DNA of 64,000 nt from Mesorhizobium_B sp964242945. Its GTDB lineage: Bacteria; Pseudomonadota; Alphaproteobacteria; Rhizobiales; Rhizobiaceae. The DNA lies in assembly GCA_964242945.1 (NCBI GenBank), contig CAXTCF010000002.1:8393-72392 (forward strand). The letters run 5' to 3'. The notes beneath the pieces were generated by a model. The model was not told where the DNA came from. It saw only the letters and a program-made list of their open reading frames with translations, and made no database searches. The translations under genes and the position numbers were made by a program. Shown piece by piece: positions 54,501-62,168 of the stretch (the stretch's first letter is position 1; each line of letters starts with the position of its first letter).

Positions 54501-55274
54501 TCAGGTGGCGGACTGCTGCACTTCCTCAAGGGCCGGCTCAACCGGCGCCTCTTCGGAGGCGCCGACATCGATACCGGACGAGCCCTGCTGCCGCGCGATG
54601 CCGTCGATCGCAGCCTTGGCGATCAGGTCGCAGTAGAGCTGGATGGCGCGGGCCGCGTCGTCGTTGCCTGGGATGGGATAGTCGATCTTGTCCGGGTCGC
54701 AGTTGGAGTCGATGATCGCCACGACCGGGATGTTGAGGCGCTTGGCTTCCTGGATCGCGATCGCTTCCTTGTTGGTGTCGATTACGAACATCAGGTCGGG
54801 CGTGGAGCCCATGTTGCGGATGCCGCCGAGCGCCTTTTCCAGCTTCTCGCGTTCGCGATCGAGGTTCAGCCGCTCCTTCTTGGTGAAACCCTGAGCCTCG
54901 CCGGCCAGCATCTCGTCGAGCTTGCGCAGGCGCTGGATCGAATTGGAGATGGTCTTCCAGTTCGTCAGCATGCCGCCAAGCCAGCGGGAGTTGACATAGT
55001 ACTGCGCGGAACGCCCCGCCGCGTCGGCGATGATGTCTGACGCCTGACGCTTGGTGCCGACGAAGAGCACGCGGCCGCCGCGCGCGACGGTGTCGGAAAC
55101 AACCTTGAGCGCCTGGTGCAGCAACGGCACCGTCTGGCTGAGGTCGATGACGTGGATGTTGTTGCGGGCGCCGTAGATGAAGGGCGCCATCTTCGGGTTC
55201 CAGCGGTGGGTCTGGTGGCCGAAATGCGCGCCGGCTTCGAGAAGCTGGCGCATGCTGAAGTCTGGCAATGCCAT
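54501..55274 (-). CDS. rpsB: 30S ribosomal protein S2
   Basis: 257 residues. MRQLLEAGAHFGHQTHRWNP at the start, FVGTKRQASDII and the VVAIIDSNCDPDKIDYPIPGN segment near residue 190 are S2 hallmarks. An acidic C-terminal tail (EEAPVEPALEEVQQ) is typical of alphaproteobacteria. First gene of the translation/envelope block. A candidate promoter lies about 130 bp upstream, leaving a leader that in other bacteria mediates S2 autoregulation. Confidence 0.97.
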   Translation of the reverse strand: MALPDFSMRQLLEAGAHFGHQTHRWNPKMAPFIYGARNNIHVIDLSQTVPLLHQALKVVSDTVARGGRVLFVGTKRQASDIIADAAGRSAQYYVNSRWLGGMLTNWKTISNSIQRLRKLDEMLAGEAQGFTKKERLNLDREREKLEKALGGIRNMGSTPDLMFVIDTNKEAIAIQEAKRLNIPVVAIIDSNCDPDKIDYPIPGNDDAARAIQLYCDLIAKAAIDGIARQQGSSGIDVGASEEAPVEPALEEVQQSAT

Positions 55275-55402
55275 TGTATCGTTGCCTTTCCGGTTGGCCT
55301 CCACGGAGCGCCGACGCGATGGCACTAAGCTTCGCGTCACCGGAGGACACCGCCGGATTTCTCCCGGACGGCAGCCCAAGCTCCGTGTGTGGAATGAGGG
55401 CG

Positions 55403-55431
55403 GATATAGTTGGGCGCGCCGCAACATGCAA
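55403..55431 (-). promoter_or_regulatory. Candidate housekeeping promoter of rpsB-tsf
   Basis: On the minus strand TTGCAT (55431-55426) and TATATC (55408-55403) are separated by exactly 17 bases. This would start transcription near 55396, about 120 bp before the rpsB ATG. Hexamer match only; no experiment. Confidence 0.45.
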
Positions 55432-55459
55432 GCGATTACGGCCCGGCGGCAAGCAAGCC

Positions 55460-56305
55460 TCAGTGCTTGCAGGTGTCCCTCGCAGGGTTGAACACCTTCA
55501 GGTCCACGAGCTTGCCCTTCATGGAGAAGTCGCCGTAGTCCATCGTCAGGTCGCGGGTGAGCCCGTTTTCGTGCAGCTTGAAGCTGATGTGGTATTCCGG
55601 CAATTCCTCGCCGCTCACGTCTTCGCCTTTGGCGGGGGGGTCGAAATAGGCGATATCGACCGGCCAGAACTTTTGCACGCCGAGCGCTTTCAACGCGGAG
55701 AGCTCAGGGTCCTGCGGGTTTGTGTCCGCCTGCTTGCCGACGATCACCGTCGTGGTCATCACCTTGTCGGCGTCGTCCGAACCGTCGAACAGCGTCGTCT
55801 CGTAGAAAGTCTGGCCGCTCTTCGCCTTGCCGATCAGTTCCTCCAAATGCTGCGTCGGGAACTGCGTCTTGGTGAGATCGAGGCTTTCCTTCTGCGGTTT
55901 CTCGATCTCCACGTCCAGCTTGTCCGGCTTCTTCGTCGCCGTGCCCTTCACTTCCTTGTCGAGGTTCTGATCGACGAAGCTCTTCGTCACGAAGCTGAAG
56001 CTCTTGCCTTCCGCGTCCTCGAAGGTGGTGGTCTGCTGGTCGGTGAGACGCGAGTTCTCGCTGGTCGCGATCTGCGTCACGAAGCGGAATTTCGTGGTGT
56101 AGCCCTCGCAGGCCGAGCCGTTGAACTCATAGACCATGCGGCCGGTGATGCCGGTGATGCCGGACTTGTCGGTGGCCTTGTCCAGCACGAGGTCGTACAC
56201 CGCGCGGTGCGGCATCAGGGAGGCCGCGGCGAAAGCCGGGGAGACGAAAACCGCGCCGGCCAGCAGCGCGGATGAGAAGCGGATGCGCGTCATGGTACGC
56301 CTCAT
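55460..56305 (-). CDS. eipB: Cell envelope integrity protein EipB-like (DUF1849)
   Basis: 281 residues. A signal peptide (FSSALLAGAVFVSPAFA) is followed by the EipB domain: LMPHRAVYDLVLDKA, GRMVYEFNGSACEGYTTKF and, at the C-terminus, ARDTCKH. In Brucella EipB is a periplasmic spiral beta-barrel whose two conserved cysteines form a disulfide and which supports envelope integrity; both cysteines are here. AGGAG sits 9 bases before ATG 56305. Divergent from the RidA gene. Confidence 0.88.
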   Translation of the reverse strand: MRRTMTRIRFSSALLAGAVFVSPAFAAASLMPHRAVYDLVLDKATDKSGITGITGRMVYEFNGSACEGYTTKFRFVTQIATSENSRLTDQQTTTFEDAEGKSFSFVTKSFVDQNLDKEVKGTATKKPDKLDVEIEKPQKESLDLTKTQFPTQHLEELIGKAKSGQTFYETTLFDGSDDADKVMTTTVIVGKQADTNPQDPELSALKALGVQKFWPVDIAYFDPPAKGEDVSGEELPEYHISFKLHENGLTRDLTMDYGDFSMKGKLVDLKVFNPARDTCKH

Positions 56306-56437
56306 GGGGCAAACTCCTGTCGCGGCGTTCCCGCGCTGTTCCATCTTGTTCCGTAGCGTAGAAAAAGTCATGGCGAAAGCAGGACAAAAAGCGCAAGGAA
56401 TCGCCGCTTTCGGCATGGCGCAACTCCAGGGAAACGC

Positions 56438-56908
56438 ATGAGCGACACGATCGAGAACAGGCTCCAGGCACAGGGCATCACTTTGCCGCAACCCGTCCTC
56501 CCCGCGGCGAACTATGTTCCGGCTGTGCAGACCGGCAACCTCCTCTTTCTCGCGGGCCAACTCCCCTATCGCGATGGGAAGATGGAGAAGATCGGCGTGC
56601 TCGGCCGCCACCTGGAAGTTTCGGACGGGAAGGAGGCCGCCAAGTGGTGTGCGGTGAACCTGATGGCGCAGGCCAAGGCGGCGCTCGGCGATCTCGCCCG
56701 CATCAAGAGAGTGGTGAAGCTGACCGTGTTCGTCGCTTCCACGCATGAGTTCGGCGACCAGCCGGCAGTCGCCAACGGCGCCTCGGACCTGTTCGTTGCC
56801 GTGTTCGGCGACATCGGCAAGCATGCGCGCTCGGCCGTCGGCATGGCGGCGCTGCCCTTCAACGCGCCCGTCGAAGTGGAGGCGATCTTCGAGGTCGCGG
56901 ATGCCTGA
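56438..56908 (+). CDS. RidA/YjgF-family protein
   Basis: 156 residues, a RidA subfamily with N-terminal extension. VPAVQTGNLLFLAGQLPYRDG, LARIKRVVKLTVFVAS and ARSAVGMAALPFNAPVEVEAI are the family blocks. The usual substrate Arg near the C-terminus appears as ARSAVG with conserved Glu in VEVEAIFE. RidA enzymes hydrolyse reactive imines or enamines. Overlaps the following phosphodiesterase gene by 8 bp. Confidence 0.88.
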   Translation: MSDTIENRLQAQGITLPQPVLPAANYVPAVQTGNLLFLAGQLPYRDGKMEKIGVLGRHLEVSDGKEAAKWCAVNLMAQAKAALGDLARIKRVVKLTVFVASTHEFGDQPAVANGASDLFVAVFGDIGKHARSAVGMAALPFNAPVEVEAIFEVADA

Positions 56909-57638
56909 CGACAACGACATTTCCTGGCTGACGCGGCGCCCGATCGCGCACCGCGGCCTGCATGACGGCAACCGGACCGTCTGGGAAAACACGATGCCGG
57001 CCTTCGCGCGGGCGGTCGAGCGCGGCTATGCCATCGAGTGCGACGTGCATCTGACGTCGGACGGGGTGCCCGTGGTGTTCCACGACGACGCCCTGATGCG
57101 CCTGGCCGGCGAGGACGGGTTTGTGTGGCAGCGGACAGCGGCGGAGATGGCGGCGCTGCGGATCGGCGGCTTGGCCGAGGGCGCGCCAGCGCTTTCCCAA
57201 ATGCTCCGCTTCGTTGCCGGGCGCGTGCCGCTGCGGATGGAGCTGAAGGGCACGCCCGGCCGCGACGAGGGGCGGGTGGGGGCGGTCGGGCGGCTCGGTG
57301 GCGCCTATCAAGGGAGGGCCGCGGTCGTGTCCTGCGATCACTGGCTGGTGCGCCGCTTCCCGCGCGATGCGCCGGGTGTCCCCGGCGGGTTGACGGCCTA
57401 TGGCACTTCGGACGCGCTCATCGAGGCGCACTTCTCCATGCTGGCGAGCAACATCGCCTTCGTTTCCTACGACGTCGCCTCGCTGCCGAATCGCTTCGTG
57501 ACCTTTGTTCGCAGCAAGCTGAAGATGCCCGTCATCACTTGGACCATCCGGGACAGTGCGGGCTCGGAAATCACCCGCCTCCACGGCGACCAGATCACCT
57601 TCGAAGGGTTCGAGCCGGAGTTCGAGCGCATTGCTTGA
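56901..57638 (+). CDS. Glycerophosphodiester phosphodiesterase family protein
   Basis: 245 residues, TIM-barrel. The metal site is complete: IAHRGLHDGN, ENTMPAF, IECDVHLTSDGVPVVFHDDAL, and MELKG. It hydrolyses glycerophosphodiesters to glycerol 3-phosphate and an alcohol. No signal peptide, so it is cytoplasmic. Coupled to RidA upstream and to the DUF482 gene downstream; the four-gene run is conserved-looking but its common purpose is not known. Confidence 0.9.
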   Translation: MPDDNDISWLTRRPIAHRGLHDGNRTVWENTMPAFARAVERGYAIECDVHLTSDGVPVVFHDDALMRLAGEDGFVWQRTAAEMAALRIGGLAEGAPALSQMLRFVAGRVPLRMELKGTPGRDEGRVGAVGRLGGAYQGRAAVVSCDHWLVRRFPRDAPGVPGGLTAYGTSDALIEAHFSMLASNIAFVSYDVASLPNRFVTFVRSKLKMPVITWTIRDSAGSEITRLHGDQITFEGFEPEFERIA

Positions 57639-58863
57639 AAAGAACACTGGGCCTGAAACGAGGGCCGGAGCCGCGCAGACGATCCGCGTCGTCGCCACGG
57701 TCGGCACGTTCACGGAAAAAGAGTGGAGCAGCCTGTCCGGCACGGTGCGGGGCGACCCTGCCGGCTACAATCCGCTCCTCTCCTATGCCTTCCTGACCAG
57801 CCTGGAAGATTCCGGCTGCGCCGTGGCGCGCACGGGATGGCAGGGGCACCATCTCCGGCTGGAGGCGGAAGACGGGAGCTTGCGCGGCGCCCTGCCCTGC
57901 TATCTCAAGACGCACAGCCAGGGCGAATACGTCTTCGACTACGGCTGGGCCAACGCCTTCGAGCGCGCCGGCGGCAGCTACTATCCCAAGCTCCAGGCTT
58001 CGATCCCGTTCACCCCGGTCACAGGGCCACGGCTGCTCACGACCGGCGATGCCGCCGACAAGCGCACCCTTGCAGAGGGGCTGAAGACCGTCACGGAGCG
58101 CCTCGGCGTGTCTTCCGCCCATGTGACCTTCGCCCAAAGCGACGACGTGGAAATTTTGGAGGAGGCAGGCTACCTGCGCCGCACTGACCAGCAGTTCCAC
58201 TTCTTCAACGAGGGTTTCGGGTCCTACGACGACTTCCTGGCCACGCTGGCTTCGCGCAAGCGCAAGGCGCTGAAGAAGGAGCGGCGCGAGGCCTTGGCGC
58301 CGGGCATCACCGTGGAGTGGCTGACGGGCAAGGACCTCACCGAAGCCGCGTGGGACGCCTTCTTTGCCTTCTACATGGATACAGGCAGCCGCAAGTGGGG
58401 CCGGCCCTACCTCAACCGGAAGTTCTTTTCGCTCATCAGTGAGCGCATGCCGGAGGATATCCTGCTGGTCATGGCAAAGCGCGGCGGACGCTACATCGCC
58501 GGCGCGATCAACTTCATCGGGTCCGACGCGCTCTACGGCCGGAACTGGGGCTGCGTCGAGGATCATCCGTTTCTGCACTTCGAAGTCTGCTACCACCAGG
58601 CAATCGACTTCGCGATCGCCCGCAAGCTCAAGGTCGTAGAAGCCGGTGCCCAGGGCGAGCATAAGCTGGCGCGCGGCTACCGGCCGGTGGTGATGCAGTC
58701 CGCGCATTTCATCAACCACCCCGGCCTGCGCCGCGCGGTGGCCGACTATCTCTGCGCCGAGCGCCACGAGGTCGCGGCCGCCGCGGAGTACCTCGACGCG
58801 CACGGCCCCTTCCGCAAGGATTTGGAGCGGACGCCGAGACCGGAAGAGATGGAGGACGAATGA
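57631..58863 (+). CDS. DUF482 / GNAT-like acyltransferase
   Basis: 410 residues from TTG 57631, which overlaps the GDPD stop by 8 bp and has GGAG 10 bases upstream; other starts cannot be excluded. DUF482 (COG3146) is a FemAB/GNAT-like double-domain family. Visible segments are YNPLLSYAFLTSLEDSG, GALPCYLKTHSQGEYVFDY, SRKRKALKKERREAL and the C-terminal VVEAGAQGEHKLARGYRP. Such proteins are predicted N-acyltransferases of unknown substrate. The C-terminus overlaps the HIT gene by 4 bp. Confidence 0.85.
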   Translation: MLEKNTGPETRAGAAQTIRVVATVGTFTEKEWSSLSGTVRGDPAGYNPLLSYAFLTSLEDSGCAVARTGWQGHHLRLEAEDGSLRGALPCYLKTHSQGEYVFDYGWANAFERAGGSYYPKLQASIPFTPVTGPRLLTTGDAADKRTLAEGLKTVTERLGVSSAHVTFAQSDDVEILEEAGYLRRTDQQFHFFNEGFGSYDDFLATLASRKRKALKKERREALAPGITVEWLTGKDLTEAAWDAFFAFYMDTGSRKWGRPYLNRKFFSLISERMPEDILLVMAKRGGRYIAGAINFIGSDALYGRNWGCVEDHPFLHFEVCYHQAIDFAIARKLKVVEAGAQGEHKLARGYRPVVMQSAHFINHPGLRRAVADYLCAERHEVAAAAEYLDAHGPFRKDLERTPRPEEMEDE

Positions 58864-59291
58864 ACGCGCCGGCCTATGACGATGGGAACGTCTTCGCGAA
58901 AATCCTGCGTGGCGAGCTTCCCTGCCACAAGCTCTATGAAGACGATGCCACCCTCGCCTTCATGGACGTCATGCCGCGCGGGCGGGGGCATTGTCTTGTC
59001 ATCCCGAAACAGCCGGCGCGCAACATCCTGGACGTCGATGGAGAAAGTTTGGCCGCAACGATCGCGACGGTTCAGAAGCTGGCGAAAGCTGTCATCTCAG
59101 CGTTTGCGGCCGATGGCGTCACCATTCAGCAGTTCAACGAACAAGCGGGCGGGCAAGTCGTCTTCCACCTGCACTTTCACATCATCCCGCGCTTCGAGGA
59201 CGAACCGCTGGGACCCCCGACAGCTAAGATGGAAAAGCCGGAGGTGTTGTCCGCCAATGCCGAGCGGATCCGTGCTGCGCTGGAGGGGTAA
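58860..59291 (+). CDS. HIT-family protein
   Basis: 143 residues. The histidine triad HLHFHIIPRF is present near residue 100, with the N-terminal NVFAKILRGELPCHKLYEDD and GHCLVIPK blocks. HIT proteins cleave nucleotide phosphoramidates or dinucleotides such as Ap4A. Start ATG overlaps the DUF482 stop (ATGA). Last gene of the four-gene run. Confidence 0.93.
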   Translation: MNAPAYDDGNVFAKILRGELPCHKLYEDDATLAFMDVMPRGRGHCLVIPKQPARNILDVDGESLAATIATVQKLAKAVISAFAADGVTIQQFNEQAGGQVVFHLHFHIIPRFEDEPLGPPTAKMEKPEVLSANAERIRAALEG

Positions 59292-59543
59292 ACAAAAGTC
59301 GTCTGGCTGCTTCATTGCTGCGCAGCCGGTTTGGAAGGGCAAGAGGATCACCCTCAGCGTGATTCCCCTTTCCGTCCAGCGCTTCCCGCGAGCGCGTTAA
59401 CAGTTCATTTGCCCTAACCGCAATCCTCCGACCGCACTGCTCCGTTCCTGACGGTGCCCGGCACGCCGCTTGCTCCTCTCCGTTCGACCGCCTCCCAGAC
59501 CAGACCCGGCGGTTCATTGCGATACAGAGCGAGGAAGCGGATC

Positions 59544-60935
59544 ATGAAACCAGTTGCTGTTCTTGGAGCGGGAATAGCCGGGCTGACGGCGGCGTTGGAA
59601 TTGCAGAAGCGCGGCGTGCCGACGGTCGTCTTCGAAGCGGGCAAGTCGGTGGGAGGCATGGCGTCCTCCTTCAAGGACAAGAACGGCTTCTCCTATGACT
59701 TGGGCGCGCATTTCGTCAGCAACCGGCTGGCGCGGGCGCTCGGTGCGGAGAAGATCTGCCGGCCCGTGAAGCACTATGGCGAGGCGGTCGCCGTGAAAGA
59801 CAAGACCTACAGCTACCCCTTCGGACTGCTGGCCTCGCCCCGCTTCGCCGGGAGCGCGCTCGCGGCGCGCCTGCGGCGCCCGGAAATCAACTCGGCGGCG
59901 GACCACTTCCAGAGCGAATACGGCAGCGCACTGGCGGACGAGGTGGCGATCCCGCTCGCCGAGGCATGGTCCGGCGTGTCGGCGGACAACCTGTCGCCTG
60001 CGGTCGGTGCGAAGATGCAGTCCGGGCCGCTGAAGACGCTTTACCTGAAGGCGGCGTCTCGCGTTCTCGGGCGCGCCGTCTGCATCGGCTACTCCCATGA
60101 GATGCCGGAGGGCGCCGGCGTGCAGATCGTCTATCCCGAAGGCGGGCTGTCCAAGCTGCTCGAACCGACCTTGAACAAGGTCAGGCACGGCCTTCGGCTG
60201 GAGTCGCCGGTGGAGAAGGTTCTGGTGAACGGCGGCCGCGTGGAAGCGGTTCGCGTCAACGGGCAGGAGATCGGCGTGTCGGCAGTGGTCAGCACCGCGC
60301 CCGTCAACGTGCTGCCGAAGCTGATCGACGGCACGGACGCGCTGAACCATCTCGGAGCCTTCCGCTACCGGCCGATGATCTTCGTCAACCTGTGCTTCGA
60401 GGGGCGCAACCTGCTTCCCGACACGATGCTCTGGGTTCCCGACCGTTCACAGCCGTTCTTCCGCATCACGGAAACGCCGATCTCGATGCCCTGGCTGGCG
60501 CCGGAGGGGAAGACCATCATCACCTTCGACATCGGCTGCGAACGCGGCGACCGTTATTGGACCATGGCGGACGAGCAGCTGGCAAAGCTCTGCCTTGACG
60601 GCTTCTGCCGGCTCTTCCCTGAGGCACGGGAAAAATTCATCAGCGCCGGCGGCATCGTCAAGACGCCGGTGTCCTATCCCGTTTACCACAAGGACTACGA
60701 GCTTCAGCGCCGGCGCTTCGCGCAGTCGAGCGGCATCGATGGGCTGTACAGCATCGGGCGCAACGGCGAGTTCGCCCACATCCTGATGGAGGATATCTAC
60801 TGGCGCACATGCAAGCGCATGGGTGAGGTCGCCGCCTATGTCGGCAGCGTGCGCCGCGCACCCACCGCAGGGCTTGGTGCGCCGCGCCAGAGGGAAGCCG
60901 CAGCGGCGCTCGGTCCGTTGCCGGTGGCCGCCTGA
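59544..60935 (+). CDS. FAD-dependent oxidoreductase (amine oxidase / protoporphyrinogen oxidase-like)
   Basis: 463 residues. The dinucleotide-binding motif is VAVLGAGIAGLTAALELQKRG, followed by VVFEAGKSVGGMASSF. The C-terminal FAD-contact region is GLYSIGRNGEFAHILMEDIYW, which resembles proteins near polysaccharide or carotenoid loci rather than true HemG/HemY. Substrate unknown. GAGGAAGCGG lies before ATG 59544. It stands alone; the last ~25 residues are a low-complexity Ala/Arg tail. Confidence 0.82.
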   Translation: MKPVAVLGAGIAGLTAALELQKRGVPTVVFEAGKSVGGMASSFKDKNGFSYDLGAHFVSNRLARALGAEKICRPVKHYGEAVAVKDKTYSYPFGLLASPRFAGSALAARLRRPEINSAADHFQSEYGSALADEVAIPLAEAWSGVSADNLSPAVGAKMQSGPLKTLYLKAASRVLGRAVCIGYSHEMPEGAGVQIVYPEGGLSKLLEPTLNKVRHGLRLESPVEKVLVNGGRVEAVRVNGQEIGVSAVVSTAPVNVLPKLIDGTDALNHLGAFRYRPMIFVNLCFEGRNLLPDTMLWVPDRSQPFFRITETPISMPWLAPEGKTIITFDIGCERGDRYWTMADEQLAKLCLDGFCRLFPEAREKFISAGGIVKTPVSYPVYHKDYELQRRRFAQSSGIDGLYSIGRNGEFAHILMEDIYWRTCKRMGEVAAYVGSVRRAPTAGLGAPRQREAAAALGPLPVAA

Positions 60936-60966
60936 TGCAGGGTTGAGGGCTGGGCGGCGGCTCTCT

Positions 60967-61320
60967 TCATGCGCCGCCCGCCACGAGACCCATCAGAAGA
61001 ACCGCCTCCGCCACGATGATGCCCAGCGCCATGCGCTTGCCGAGGAGAAGGTAGGCGGCAAAGCCCGATCCCGCGCTGAGCAGCCGAAGCGGCAGCGGCG
61101 TCGCGGCAAGCGCACCGCTGGGAAACACGACGAGGTTGCCGATCACGCCGGCAACCAGCGCGGTGGCGAGTACGCGGATCAGCACAAGCCAATCCGAGTC
61201 GTCGGAGAAGCGGGCACTGAACGCGACGCCGAGAAAGCGCCAGACGTCCGTAGCGGCAGCGCCAGCCACCAGGATGAAAAGATACGGCCACCAGGCAGCA
61301 TGGATGGCGTGAAACGTCAT
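60967..61320 (-). CDS. azlD: AzlD-family branched-chain amino acid exporter subunit
   Basis: 117 residues with four predicted helices. AATDVWRFLGVAFSARFSD, VRVLATALVAG and VVFPSGALAATPLPLRLL are typical of AzlD. It forms an exporter with AzlC for branched-chain amino acids (4-azaleucine resistance in Bacillus). ATG overlaps the azlC stop by 4 bp. Confidence 0.85.
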   Translation of the reverse strand: MTFHAIHAAWWPYLFILVAGAAATDVWRFLGVAFSARFSDDSDWLVLIRVLATALVAGVIGNLVVFPSGALAATPLPLRLLSAGSGFAAYLLLGKRMALGIIVAEAVLLMGLVAGGA

Positions 61321-62054
61321 GCCGCGATTTTCCGGCGTGTCGCAAGATGAAACACGAAAGCTGCGCCGCCGCCGACGAGGCCGGCGGCAAGAAGGTCCAC
61401 TCCCGGCAGCAGCCGATGGAACAAGGGGCCCAGAACAAGGCCGAGAAGCAGGGCGAGCTGCCCTGCCCGCTCACGCGCGGCGCCCCACATCGAGCACAGG
61501 AAATACATCGGCGTCAGCAGCAGCAGACCGGCAGCGAGTGGCGGCGGGAGTTGCCGGAGCACCAGATAAGTGATCGTCACCACGATCAGCTGGTTGATCA
61601 TCAGCATGCCGGCCAAGCCGGCATAGAAGCTGGTTCGCGCATCGCGCGGGATCGCGGGAAAACGCTCGAACGACATGACCCAGGAGGTCACCGCGATGAA
61701 GTGCGACAGCCCATAGAGCACCCAGGTGCGCGTGCCCTTCGCGCGCATTTCGGGCACCAGCGCCATGACCATCGGCATCAGCCGCACGGCCGAAAGCGCC
61801 ACCGCAAGCGCGGCGGCCGGAAGCGCGGCGCCGGCCTGCACCGCGCCCACCAGCACCACCATCGAAGGCAGCGCCCAGATCGTCAGCACCATCGTGAGCG
61901 ATTCGAGCAGGGAGAAGCCCGCTTCGCGCGCCAACCCGCCGAACCCGACAAAGGCGCTGCACAGGATCAGGCCGGGAAGCGTGAAGGCAGCCTTGGCGCC
62001 TTGCAGCGTCCAGAAATGGGACGCCTGCGGCACTTCTCCGGAAGTGTCGGACAT
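61317..62054 (-). CDS. azlC: AzlC-family branched-chain amino acid exporter subunit
   Basis: 245 residues, seven or so helices. GLILCSAFVGFGGLAREAGFS, LTIWALPSMVVLVGAVQAG and MYFLCSMWGAARERAG correspond to conserved AzlC blocks. With AzlD it should export hydrophobic amino acids. The pair follows clpA and its terminator on the same strand and probably has its own promoter in the 62055-62117 gap. Confidence 0.87.
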   Translation of the reverse strand: MSDTSGEVPQASHFWTLQGAKAAFTLPGLILCSAFVGFGGLAREAGFSLLESLTMVLTIWALPSMVVLVGAVQAGAALPAAALAVALSAVRLMPMVMALVPEMRAKGTRTWVLYGLSHFIAVTSWVMSFERFPAIPRDARTSFYAGLAGMLMINQLIVVTITYLVLRQLPPPLAAGLLLLTPMYFLCSMWGAARERAGQLALLLGLVLGPLFHRLLPGVDLLAAGLVGGGAAFVFHLATRRKIAA

Positions 62055-62117
62055 GCGCGGCTGAGAACTTCTTTTGGAGAGTCGCGAACCGGCTGGCGGA
62101 TGGGGTCGTCTAACCGG

Positions 62118-62153
62118 AAAAAAGAAAAAGCGAGGCCGGTCCGCCGGCCTCGC
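62118..62153 (-). terminator. Intrinsic terminator of clpA
   Basis: On the minus strand GCGAGGCCGG pairs perfectly with CCGGCCTCGC around a 4-nt loop and is followed by TTTTTCTTTTTT, 16 bp after the clpA stop. Confidence 0.93.
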
Positions 62154-62168
62154 TTGATGCTGCGTCAG

